34,656 bases of DNA from Pseudomonadota bacterium (lineage in GTDB: Bacteria > Pseudomonadota > Alphaproteobacteria > Micavibrionales > Micavibrionaceae): positions 1 through 34,656 of the forward strand of contig JACQIJ010000087.1 of NCBI GenBank assembly GCA_016198545.1, given 5' to 3'. The notes under the pieces were generated by a model, which had not been told where the DNA came from, did no database searches, and was given only the letters and a program-made list of their open reading frames with translations. The first letter of the stretch is position 1. Each line of letters starts with the position of its first letter. A program made the translations under genes and the position numbers. Positions 15,251 through 22,140 of the stretch are shown piece after piece.

Positions 15251-17175
15251 AGTTTGATTCCCTTGCTACGGACACGACGTCCGCGTGATGTTGCCGGCCT
15301 CGAAGAAGGTGCGGAGGAACCGTCTTCCGGTCCCTCCGCTTCAGTTGGCTGCCGAGGAGGTTGATCAATGCCCAGACTCTGTTCAAAATTTTGCCAGTGC
15401 CGTTCTCCGAAGCGGTCGATGCCTTCGATGGCGGCGGCGGCGCGGGCGTAGACGTAGCAGTCGAGCGCCTCGTTCCGGTCGCGCATCTTTTGCCATTCAT
15501 GTACCGCGTAACCGCGCCGGTTCCGGCTGCTCACAAGCTGCTCGGAGCAGAGTTGTTTTAAATATTCCTCGTCCATCTTGGGCAAATGGACGTAGCCCTG
15601 CGGGTATGGATCGCCGCTTTCCTGCGTCGGCGGAACCTTGCGGAGGTTGTTGAACAACTCCAGCTTGGCGATGCCGCCGACGACGGCGCGGATCCGCAAA
15701 CCGCGTTTGAAGCGTTTCCCGTCAGCCGTCACTTCAACGGCGGTCGGCAGGCCGACAAGGGCGGAGCCGCGCTGGACGCCTTTGACAACGGTCACCAGGC
15801 CCGACGGTCGCCGCCGCGCCCAGGCATAGACTTCCTGCGTGGCGAAACCGGAGTCGATAGCGACACGCCGCAAATACAGGTCGAATCCGCATTCGTGCGG
15901 CCAGCTTTCCTCCAGCATGGCGTCGAGTTTTCTCCAGACGTCCGGCCGGGCGGTGTCGCCCTCCAGCACGCGGTGCTCGATCAGCCAGGATTCCTTGTCG
16001 CGGCCCCACGCCCAGACTGACACCTCGATCCGGTCCTTCTGGACGTCGGCGCCCGCCGTGATGAAAAGCCCGCCCTTGGGAACCGTGCCGACGCGGTAAT
16101 CCTCCCGGCGCTCATAGAGTCGCTGCCAGTCAGGGGCTTCGCCGGTCTCCACGTAGGTTTCTCCAAGCTCGGTGTTCTTGAACGATTTGATGGCGGCGTC
16201 GGAGCCTTGCGCGTCGAGCCATGCGCGCGCGATCTCCTCCCACGCCCTCCATCCCATCGGGGAATAGAGGCTTGAGAGGTGAAATCCTGCCGTCCGCCCG
16301 TCGCCTTCGGCCTGTGCCTCCCAATAACCGTTCTCCAGCATCCATGTTTTGTGGTGTTCATGAATTTCTGTCTGGCAATGTTCGCATTCGTAATAGACGC
16401 CCTCCGGGTTTTTCTCCGGCCATTTGAGCTGCTCGAATTTCAGCCACTGGCGGACGCCGCAGGAAGGACACGGCACCATGTAGCGGCGCTGATCGCTGGC
16501 GTCATACTCACGTTCGATCCGCGACATACCGCGAATGGTGGGCGTGGACACCAGAAGGATTTTCCTGCGCGAAAACGTGCGTGTCCTGGCTTCGGCCAGG
16601 GCCACGGGATCGCCTTCGCCGTCCGCGTCGCCGGGATAGGCGTCGATCTCGTCCAGAAACAGGTAGCGGACCGGCATCGAGCGCAATCCCACGGCGCTGT
16701 TCGCGCCGGTCATGACCAGGATGCCGCCCTGAAACTCCTTGGCAAGGATAGTGTTGCCGCTGTCCCGTGCGCGGGAGGGAACGACCCGCTCCCTCAACGC
16801 CGGACTTTCTTCGATAAGCGGATCGACCCTCTGTTTCGAGTTGCGCTTGGCCATCTCCACGGTGGGAAGGACGGCCAGCATCGGCCCTGGCGCATGGTGG
16901 ATGATGAATCCGATCCAGTTATTGCCGCATTCGGTGCCGCCGATCTGCGATCCCTTCATGAACACGACCCGTTCCACCGGCGAAGCCGGGGACAGGCAGT
17001 CCATGATTTCTTTTAAATACGGCGTCCGGCTCGTGCGCCACGGCCCCGGTTCGGCGGCAGCCTTGCCCGAAAGACGGCGGTGGATGTCCGCCCATTCCGA
17101 CACCGACAGGCGCGGGTCGGGCCGCAGGCCGCGTGATAAGGCCACGACATACACATCCCCTGCATCTTGAACCAT
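15247..17175 (-). CDS. Terminase large subunit (lambda gpA family)
   Basis: A 642-residue packaging ATPase/nuclease. Walker A-like KGSQIGGTE (about 74-82) and Walker B YLFLDEIDAYP (about 171-181) form the motor; MKGSQIGGTECGNNWIGF is a hallmark of the gpA family. A zinc-ribbon CPSCG...CEHC lies near residue 240-270. The nuclease domain has GADVQKDRIEVSVWAWG and VAIDSGFATQEVY acids and the late DRNEALDCYVYARAA block. The start is ambiguous: ATG 17175 is used here, but a GTG a few codons on also has GGGG before it. Unusually, the small subunit lies about 3.4 kb upstream, beyond a plus-strand cassette and two methyltransferases. Confidence 0.95.
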   Translation of the reverse strand: MVQDAGDVYVVALSRGLRPDPRLSVSEWADIHRRLSGKAAAEPGPWRTSRTPYLKEIMDCLSPASPVERVVFMKGSQIGGTECGNNWIGFIIHHAPGPMLAVLPTVEMAKRNSKQRVDPLIEESPALRERVVPSRARDSGNTILAKEFQGGILVMTGANSAVGLRSMPVRYLFLDEIDAYPGDADGEGDPVALAEARTRTFSRRKILLVSTPTIRGMSRIEREYDASDQRRYMVPCPSCGVRQWLKFEQLKWPEKNPEGVYYECEHCQTEIHEHHKTWMLENGYWEAQAEGDGRTAGFHLSSLYSPMGWRAWEEIARAWLDAQGSDAAIKSFKNTELGETYVETGEAPDWQRLYERREDYRVGTVPKGGLFITAGADVQKDRIEVSVWAWGRDKESWLIEHRVLEGDTARPDVWRKLDAMLEESWPHECGFDLYLRRVAIDSGFATQEVYAWARRRPSGLVTVVKGVQRGSALVGLPTAVEVTADGKRFKRGLRIRAVVGGIAKLELFNNLRKVPPTQESGDPYPQGYVHLPKMDEEYLKQLCSEQLVSSRNRRGYAVHEWQKMRDRNEALDCYVYARAAAAIEGIDRFGERHWQNFEQSLGIDQPPRQPTEAEGPEDGSSAPSSRPATSRGRRVRSKGIKL

Positions 17176-17301
17176 ATGTCATACCGAAAACCCGCGTAAT
17201 CCTTCGCAGAAAGCAATGAAATGATCGGCGAATAGCCTGGATTAACAGGCGAAAGCGCGCATTCATGGATCATGATCAACGCAAACAAAAAGGAGAAAAC
17301 G

Positions 17302-17535
17302 ATGATCAAAACCAAACAAAAACAAGATCCGATTGACGCCTACATCCTCAAATGCGGCCACATCGAATCCATGCTCAACCGCCTTACCGAAGCCTGTGAC
17401 GACCATTTCGGCGATGATCCAGACAAGATCACTTGGGGCCACGTCGGATCGCTTGGCGCCGTCGAAGAAAAGCTCCAGCACCTTTGCGACATGGTCTTCA
17501 AGGAAGGTGAATACGCCCCTGAGAACAAAGCCTAA
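17302..17535 (+). CDS. Small hypothetical phage protein (plus-strand cassette, gene 1)
   Basis: A 77-residue protein starting at ATG 17302, chosen because AAGGAG stands six bases upstream; an upstream start at 17272 would overlap that ribosome site. The protein is helical, with DAYILKCGHIESMLNRLTEACDDHFGDDPDKITWGHVGSLGAVEEKLQHLCDMVF. I do not recognise a named family, though similar short proteins occur in alphaproteobacterial phages. It is the first of three plus-strand genes lying between the large terminase and the methyltransferases. The 126 bases between it and the divergent terminase must hold promoters for both directions; no clear -35/-10 pair stood out. Confidence 0.65.
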   Translation: MIKTKQKQDPIDAYILKCGHIESMLNRLTEACDDHFGDDPDKITWGHVGSLGAVEEKLQHLCDMVFKEGEYAPENKA

Positions 17536-17559
17536 CCATCAACAAAAAGGAGACAGAAA

Positions 17560-18132
17560 ATGACTTCACCAAATCTACAAAAGCAAATCATCGAGATGCT
17601 TCTCGACAAAGGCTTTTCCGAGGAGAAAAGCGGAAACAAGCAATGGCGGATCTTTGCCAGCCTTGAAACTTCCGGAAAGGACAGTCTCTGGCTTGTCCAC
17701 GAGACTGGAAAGGTTCGTCGAGGCAAGAGTGTTGCAAAATCAGTGGCCATCACACCGGAGGCGCGACGCATGCTCGGCCACTGGATGGTTGAAAAAGGCA
17801 TCGCGCCGAAAGACGATCAGCCGTCCAGCCAGCCACAGCAGAAAACGCCTAAACCCAAAACAAAAATAAACTCCAAGATCAAGGCGAGCAAAGCGGGCGG
17901 CGTCTCGGACAAAATCAACAAGACCTTGGCAATCATGTCGGCCCTCCAGCGCGATGATGGCGCCACAGTCACGGAGTTGATGGAAGTTACCGGATGGCAA
18001 GCCCATTCGGTACGTGGGTTTTTGTCGACGCAAAAAAAGAAGCGTGAAGATTTCACCCTTGAAAAATTCACGCGCGGGGACGGCAAGACGGCCTACAAGA
18101 TCGATGCTGCGGGAGACGCTGATAATGGTTAA
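17560..18132 (+). CDS. DUF3489 family protein (plus-strand cassette, gene 2)
   Basis: A 190-residue protein with AGGAG seven bases before ATG. It has three parts: an N-terminal compact domain (LQKQIIEMLLDKGFSEEKSGNKQWRIFASLE ... KSVAITPEARRMLGHWM), a basic Lys/Pro/Gln-rich linker (about 86-112), and a C-terminal winged-helix-like domain, INKTLAIMSALQRDDGATVTELMEVTGWQAHSVRGFLSTQ, which is the DUF3489 pattern. The C-terminal domain presumably binds DNA. Such proteins are common accessory genes of alphaproteobacterial phages and plasmids; their role is not known to me. It overlaps the next gene by eight bases. Confidence 0.78.
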   Translation: MTSPNLQKQIIEMLLDKGFSEEKSGNKQWRIFASLETSGKDSLWLVHETGKVRRGKSVAKSVAITPEARRMLGHWMVEKGIAPKDDQPSSQPQQKTPKPKTKINSKIKASKAGGVSDKINKTLAIMSALQRDDGATVTELMEVTGWQAHSVRGFLSTQKKKREDFTLEKFTRGDGKTAYKIDAAGDADNG

Positions 18133-18439
18133 TACATATCAGGTCCATACCAGCGGCAGCGCCGGAGAAGCAGCGTTGCTGGCCGTGAATAAACTCACAA
18201 AGGCTCAGATCGCCGATGCTCTCAAGATTTACGCAAAACGCGAGAGCGTAATCATAGGCACGATCCTCGGCGTCAGCGTCGACGGTGTGATCTTCACGCC
18301 CGTCGAAGGCTGGCAGCCGAACATGGCGGACGCCTTCACGGATATATGCATCGTGCCTTGGATCCAGATTCACGAGCTGCTGGGCAACGTCCCTGACGGC
18401 ACAATGGAAGGGTTTTTCGACGGGAACAACCGGAATTAA
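18125..18439 (+). CDS. Hypothetical protein (plus-strand cassette, gene 3)
   Basis: A 104-residue protein started at ATG 18125, which overlaps the end of the DUF3489 gene by eight bases with GGGAG upstream. The sequence has a helix (GEAALLAVNKLTKAQIADALKIYAKRE), beta strands (VIIGTILGVSVDGVIFTPVEGW) and a C-terminal helix (IVPWIQIHELLGNVPDGTMEGFFD). No family is recognised. An upstream in-frame extension to 18014 exists but overlaps the DUF3489 coding region and has no ribosome site. Ends eight bases before a hairpin shared with the opposite methyltransferase gene. Confidence 0.65.
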   Translation: MVNTYQVHTSGSAGEAALLAVNKLTKAQIADALKIYAKRESVIIGTILGVSVDGVIFTPVEGWQPNMADAFTDICIVPWIQIHELLGNVPDGTMEGFFDGNNRN

Positions 18440-18446
18440 TCGAAAG

Positions 18447-18482
18447 AATAAGGGGACATTCCATCAGGAATGCCCCCTTATT
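18447..18482. terminator. Bidirectional terminator-like hairpin between convergent genes
   Basis: AATAAGGGGACATTCC at 18447-18462 pairs with 18467-18482 over 16 bp with one mismatch and loop ATCA. On the minus strand the mismatch becomes a G-U pair, so the stem is best for leftward transcripts. The T run is weak (CTTATT) in both directions. It sits between the stops of the plus-strand cassette and the adenine-type methyltransferase. Confidence 0.7.
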
Positions 18483-19726
18483 CAGTCGGTTTTCCGGATA
18501 AAGCGCTCTCCCGTCTCCGCATGTGTGGCGGCTTTCCCCGTGTATTCTTCCCACCGCGCGACGATCACGTCGACGTATTTGGGGTCAAGCTCGACCATCC
18601 GGCACTGGCGGCCCAGCTTTTCGCAGGCGATCAATGTCGTGCCGGAACCGCCGAAGGGATCGAGCACGATGTCCTGCGTCTTGCTTGAGTTTTTGACGGC
18701 CCGCTCCACAAGCTCGACCGGCTTCATGGTCGGATGCAGTGTGTTTTTCTGAGGCTTGTTCACGAACCAGACATCGCCCTGATCGCGGGCGCCGCACCAG
18801 TAGCGGTCATTGCCTTCCTTCCAGCCGTACAGCAGCGGTTCGTATTGGCGCTGGTAGTCGGACCGGCCCAGCGTGAACGTATTCTTCGCCCAGATGATGA
18901 AGGTAGACCATTTTCCGCCTGCCGAGACGAAGGCGCTTTGCAGCGTATGCAGCTCCGAGGAACTCATGCATACGTAAAGCGATCCCTTGGTTACCATCAG
19001 CATGTTAGTGATGGAATCATACAGGAACTGCGCGAAGGCCTCGCCCAGATTGTCGTTCATGATCGTCCGGCCGCCGCTCTTGCCTTTGCGGGCGCGCTGC
19101 TTGTCCTTGGCTGTGTTGCCGTAATCGACGTTGTACGGCGGGTCGGTGAACACCATGTCCGCCAGCTGGCCGTCCATGACCTTTTCAATGTCCGTCAGGA
19201 CGGTGGCATCTCCGCACAGGACGCGGTGATTTCCTAAAATCCAGACGTCGCCTGTTTCACTGATCGGATCTTCCGGTGCCTCCGGCACGACATCGTCATC
19301 GCCGATATCGTCCTCGTCATCACCGAAGAGCAGATCGTCAATCTCCGTGGGATCAAACCCTAGGATGTCGATGTCGAAATCCTCCGCCTTGAGGGTTTCG
19401 AGTTCCAGTTTCAAAAGTTCGTCGTCCCATCCGGCGTTCAGGGCGATGCGGTTGTCGGCGATAATCAATGCTTTGCGCTGTGTTTCCGACAGATGAGCAA
19501 GCTCAATGACAGGAATTTGCGACATGCCCAGCAACCGGGCTGCGGCCAGACGGCCATGACCGGCAATAATGATGCCGCGCTCGTCGATCAGGACGGGATT
19601 GACGAATCCAAACTCGGCAATACTGGCGGCGATCTGTGCGATCTGCTCATCCGAATGCGTCCGCGCGTTGTTGGCGTATGGCACCAGAGCGTCCAGCGGA
19701 CGATATTCCACTTCCAAATTATTCAT
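18482..19726 (-). CDS. ParB/Srx-domain plus N6/N4 DNA methyltransferase
   Basis: About 414 residues from ATG 19726. The N-terminal ParB/sulfiredoxin-like domain shows YRPLDALVPYANNARTHS, FGFVNPVLID, GHGRLAAARLLGM and ALIIADNRIAL. An acidic linker (DDEDDIGDDD) leads to an amino-methyltransferase: motif IV TDPPYNVDYG comes before motif I DPFGGSGTTLIACEKLGR, the beta-class order. It would methylate adenine N6 or cytosine N4 in a sequence not predictable here, possibly to evade host restriction. The start overlaps the end of the second frame of the upstream locus (ATGAATAA) and lies six bases after the cytosine methyltransferase stop. No cognate restriction enzyme is present. Confidence 0.9.
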   Translation of the reverse strand: MNNLEVEYRPLDALVPYANNARTHSDEQIAQIAASIAEFGFVNPVLIDERGIIIAGHGRLAAARLLGMSQIPVIELAHLSETQRKALIIADNRIALNAGWDDELLKLELETLKAEDFDIDILGFDPTEIDDLLFGDDEDDIGDDDVVPEAPEDPISETGDVWILGNHRVLCGDATVLTDIEKVMDGQLADMVFTDPPYNVDYGNTAKDKQRARKGKSGGRTIMNDNLGEAFAQFLYDSITNMLMVTKGSLYVCMSSSELHTLQSAFVSAGGKWSTFIIWAKNTFTLGRSDYQRQYEPLLYGWKEGNDRYWCGARDQGDVWFVNKPQKNTLHPTMKPVELVERAVKNSSKTQDIVLDPFGGSGTTLIACEKLGRQCRMVELDPKYVDVIVARWEEYTGKAATHAETGERFIRKTD

Positions 19727-20636
19727 AGCGATCAACTTTCGATGTGAGACGCAAGAGTTCGGAACGCATACGCGGCAGCCAGCGGGACCACGCCGTTGCC
19801 ACAGAGCCGCAGACGGTCCACCCGGCAGGCCATCCCATCAGCCATTCGGTGAACAGCGGGTTTAAGCGCATCTGGGACGGATCCCCATGTGTCGAGGTTG
19901 CCTGGACCTGGCGGCCAGAGCGGAATACGAGATTCGCAAGTGATACTTGCCGCGTGATCCGGTCCTTCATGCCGGGGCTGTCTTTCCAGTCCCGCGCCAC
20001 CGGTGTTGGCCATGCTTTGGCTGTTTCCGCCAGTCCCTTGCCGTGCGTCGAGCTGGTTGAGCCAGGCTCCTGCGCCCTCGGCGTGGGCCAGTATGAACAG
20101 CCGCTCCCGCTTGTGCGGCGCGCCGATTTCTTCCGCCGTAAACAGACCCGTCTTAACGCCGTAACCCAGGCTTCGAAGGTCATCGTGGACTTGTTGGAAT
20201 CCCAATCGTAAATGGTGGGAGACGTTCTCGAAAAAAGCGATCCTTGGCCGCAGGTCGGCGACGATATCGCGTATGTACGGCCAGAGGTGCCGTGGGTCGC
20301 GTTCGGCCTGTTTTCGTCCGGCGATGGAGAATGGCTGGCACGGATATCCCGCAGTGACGATATCCACGCAGCCACGCCACTGGCTGCTGTCAAAGGTTCG
20401 AACGTCAGACCAGACAGGCGCCGTATCCAAGGTTTGATCTTCCATGCGCGCAGCAAGGATGCTGGCGGCATAGGCTTCCCCCTCGACATAACAAACGGTC
20501 CGACAGCCAGGGACGGCAAGCTTGAGTCCAAGCTCAATCCCTCCGGCCCCGGTACACAGGGACAGCACTGCGGGGGAATGACAATCCACACGAAAAAATC
20601 CAATAGGTTAAAGGATGGGTTTGCTAAATTCTTCAA
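19719..20636 (-). other. Second open frame overlapping the C5 methyltransferase
   Basis: A 305-codon open frame in another phase of the same strand. It reads MSRGKPMPPASLLRAWKIKPWIRRLSG, GVAAWISSLRDIRASHSPSPD, MTFEAWVTALRRVCLRRKKSARRTSG, YWPTPR, AWPTPVARDWKD and LNPLFTEWLMGWPAGWTVC, a pattern I recognise from phage proteins usually called hypothetical. Part of that likeness follows from the methyltransferase motif IV read in this phase, so it may be a shadow. The only starts are a TTG inside the small terminase end or internal codons. It ends overlapping the next start as ATGAATAA, which favours translation. Confidence 0.35.
19732..20589 (-). CDS. DNA cytosine-C5 methyltransferase
   Basis: A 285-residue enzyme with a GTG start. 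Motifs in order: I LSLCTGAGGIELGL (SAM binding), IV DIVTAGYPCQPFS with catalytic Cys, VI FFENV, VIII GAPHKRERLF, a short target-recognition region, and IX/X RVDRLRLCGNGVVPLAAAYAF. All key residues are intact. It forms with the next gene a pair of orphan methyltransferases of different chemistry placed between small and large terminase. A second open frame of similar length overlaps it completely (separate entry). The start overlaps nothing; 18 bases separate it from the small terminase stop. Confidence 0.9.
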   Translation of the reverse strand: MDCHSPAVLSLCTGAGGIELGLKLAVPGCRTVCYVEGEAYAASILAARMEDQTLDTAPVWSDVRTFDSSQWRGCVDIVTAGYPCQPFSIAGRKQAERDPRHLWPYIRDIVADLRPRIAFFENVSHHLRLGFQQVHDDLRSLGYGVKTGLFTAEEIGAPHKRERLFILAHAEGAGAWLNQLDARQGTGGNSQSMANTGGAGLERQPRHEGPDHAASITCESRIPLWPPGPGNLDTWGSVPDALKPAVHRMADGMACRVDRLRLCGNGVVPLAAAYAFRTLASHIES

Positions 20637-21123
20637 GGACGCGATTAATCTCGTCCGTCAGTATCTGGTGCACCTTGCGGCGATCAGTCTCGACGGCAAG
20701 AATGGCGTCCAGCCGGTCAGGAATCGACAGCATGCCGTCGCGGATAATCCGTCCGCGTTTAAATCCTACGGCCTTTACTATTTCAATATCGACGAACCGC
20801 TCCGCTTCGACCTTGGCTTTTATTTCCAGCAACTTCGCCTTCTCGGTTTCGCTTTTGATGCGGGTCTTGAGAAGCAGCGTCGGCAGTTCGGATGTAGGAA
20901 TCGTTCTTTTCGTTGGCTCGATGGTTTCCTGCTGCTGGGAAGATTTACGCCGCAGTGCTCTGGCAGGCTCACGCCGCGCCTCGATGATGGCATCGGCAAC
21001 AGCAGGATCGACCTGGCCGTCCGTCAATGGCAGAACGCCTTTCTGCACCAGCTCGCCGATGTACTGCCGACTGACGCCCATGCGCTTGGCATAGGCGATC
21101 TGGGACAAAAGCTCATCGCTCAT
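20608..21123 (-). CDS. Terminase small subunit (Nu1-like)
   Basis: A 171-residue protein. The N-terminal winged-helix part (LLSQIAYAKRMGVSRQYIGELVQKGVLPLTDGQVDPAVADAII) is the Nu1-type DNA-binding domain; the middle is basic, and the C-terminal half (KTRIKSETEKAKLLEIKAKVEAERFVDIEIVKAVGFKRGRIIRDGMLSIPDRLDAILAVETDRRKVHQIL) is the long helical region of small terminases in this group. It recognises cos and recruits the large subunit. A cos-like region lies immediately upstream, with repeats that could be its binding sites. AGGA stands about ten bases before the ATG. The distance from the large subunit is unusual. Confidence 0.85.
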   Translation of the reverse strand: MSDELLSQIAYAKRMGVSRQYIGELVQKGVLPLTDGQVDPAVADAIIEARREPARALRRKSSQQQETIEPTKRTIPTSELPTLLLKTRIKSETEKAKLLEIKAKVEAERFVDIEIVKAVGFKRGRIIRDGMLSIPDRLDAILAVETDRRKVHQILTDEINRVLEEFSKPIL

Positions 21124-21136
21124 ACGGAAAAAATCC

Positions 21137-21245
21137 TGTCAAGTAAGCTGCTTACTTGACAAAGCATTCGCGCGCCGAATAACCGCCTGTATTCAAAATG
21201 TTAGCGGCCATCCGAATAGATTTTACGAATGTTTTGTCAAGTTAG
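21137..21245 (-). promoter_or_regulatory. cosB-like region with three terminase-type repeats
   Basis: Three copies of an ACTTGACA-centred repeat: minus strand 21245-21226 (CTAACTTGACAAAACATTCG), plus strand 21151-21170 (CTTACTTGACAAAGCATTCG; 18 of 20 bases alike) and the arm of a perfect 25-bp palindrome at 21137-21161. Outer and inner copies face each other across about 55 bases holding an IHF-like site. This is the R3 - bend - R2/R1 layout of lambda cosB. The TTGACA core could also act as a -35 element, so promoter or operator function is not excluded. Confidence 0.58.
21191..21203. promoter_or_regulatory. IHF-like site
   Basis: ATTCAAAATGTTA differs at one position from the consensus WATCAANNNNTTR. 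It lies midway between the outer and inner cosB-like repeats, the place of site I1 in lambda. A single 12/13 match is not rare in itself; the position gives it weight. Confidence 0.45.
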
Positions 21246-21260
21246 TTTTTTTGCCTGACG

Positions 21261-21288
21261 CTAGAAAAGTCCCGCTCGTTGCCCGCCC
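21261..21288 (-). other. Candidate cosN (cohesive-end nicking site)
   Basis: On the minus strand from 21288 the sequence GGGCGGGCAACGAGCGGG is followed by ACTTTTC. The left end of lambda reads GGGCGGCGACCTCGCGGG followed by TTTTC; 13 of 18 positions agree without gaps. It stands about 140 bases before the small terminase start, on the correct side and in the correct orientation for packaging into the terminase-portal-tail genes. If the lambda rule holds the 12-base overhang would be GGGCGGGCAACG. The remainder of 21289-21501 holds no convincing gene, only a TTTTTTGCAAAAAA palindrome at 21433-21446. Confidence 0.55.
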
Positions 21289-21501
21289 TCGGAGGAACCT
21301 CGCTGACAGGACCCGCGACCGCTGTAAGGCGCATCGCGTCAGGTCGATGATTGAAAGATTTTTCTGCTGGGTGCGGTGAAGAAGAGGCACTGCTCTGCCG
21401 CATCTCTCCTGACCATAGAAAAAATATGCCACTTTTTTGCAAAAAATGTACGAACTGCTTTGTGTGGACATTGTGTTTACATGCCTTTCTTTTTAAATCA
21501 G

Positions 21502-21933
21502 TTACTTATAACGCTCCATGATTTCCCCTTGCGGATCGTGCGCGTTGAGACGGCTCGCAATCTTGCCGATGCCCATGTTGTACCAGTTGGTCACCGCCGT
21601 TCTGCTGCTCTGCTGCTCGTGGGCGATGACTTTCCACGGAACACCGCTGGCGCGACGCCAGATGATCTTGCTCTCGCGTACCGGGACGGCGCGTAGCCAC
21701 TCGCAGACATATTCCATCTGGCTGATCTGCCGGGGCGTCGGGCGCCAGCGTTTTTCCACCTCGTGCTGCCCGTACATATCCCAGAAGTCGTAAATGGGTG
21801 TAGGCCATGTGCTGAAGTACCCTTGCACCCTAACGCGGGGAAGAGACTTCATCACCTCTGCGGCATCCTCCAGATAGACTTCCACCATCGCAGGCGTCCA
21901 GTATGGTTCCGGTGGTCTTGCTAGATCAGTCAT
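21502..21933 (-). CDS. DUF6362 family HTH protein, possible late regulator
   Basis: A 143-residue protein. The second half reads RWRPTPRQISQMEYVCEWLRAVPVRESKIIWRRASGVPWKVIAHEQQSSRTAVTNWYNMGIGKIASRLN, a helical unit ending in a helix-turn-helix (WKVIAHEQQSSRTAVTNWY) as in sigma region 4-like DNA-binding proteins; I know this as DUF6362. It is the last gene before the cos region, the position of Q in lambda and of ArpU/RinA-like late regulators in other phages. A role in turning on the late genes is an inference from that place. It overlaps the upstream small gene by eight bases. Confidence 0.72.
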   Translation of the reverse strand: MTDLARPPEPYWTPAMVEVYLEDAAEVMKSLPRVRVQGYFSTWPTPIYDFWDMYGQHEVEKRWRPTPRQISQMEYVCEWLRAVPVRESKIIWRRASGVPWKVIAHEQQSSRTAVTNWYNMGIGKIASRLNAHDPQGEIMERYK

Positions 21934-22138
21934 GCTGCACCTCCATGATGGAGCCGTACAGTTTCTCTCCCAGCTGCTTGACCAGCTCCTTCTCCGGCCA
22001 CGTCAGACGGTGATCGGAAGGCGAGACGTTCAGTACGCCCTGCTTTTTCCACGCCGCCCGGCGCATGAGTTCCATTTCGTCTTCGTTGGTGGGCGCAGAA
22101 GGCGTCCTTGAAAGTGATGAGCGATATCCGTTATGCAT
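21926..22138 (-). CDS. Small hypothetical phage protein
   Basis: A 70-residue hydrophilic protein with a good GGAGG six bases upstream of ATG. It starts two bases after the resolvase stop and overlaps the DUF6362 gene by eight bases. The C-terminal half (SDHRLTWPEKELVKQLGEKLYGSIMEVQ) is likely helical. No family is recognised. Its steady place between resolvase and DUF6362 gene suggests a role in DNA metabolism or regulation, which I cannot specify. Confidence 0.65.
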   Translation of the reverse strand: MHNGYRSSLSRTPSAPTNEDEMELMRRAAWKKQGVLNVSPSDHRLTWPEKELVKQLGEKLYGSIMEVQHD

Positions 22139-22140
22139 GA

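Noticed and set aside
16279-17016. Plus-strand frame of 245 codons opposite the large terminase
   Set aside because: Antisense shadow of an unambiguous terminase.
19719-20636. Calling the second frame over the cytosine methyltransferase a normal CDS
   Set aside because: Its likeness to known proteins may derive from the methyltransferase motifs themselves and there is no good start, so it is listed only as a candidate.
20212-21159. Long plus-strand frame (about 315 codons) across the small terminase and methyltransferase
   Set aside because: It is antisense to two well-supported genes, has no ribosome site and no recognisable motifs.
21223-21471. 82-codon minus-strand frame over the cos region
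   Set aside because: No ribosome site, irregular composition, and it covers the cosN-like core and repeats.
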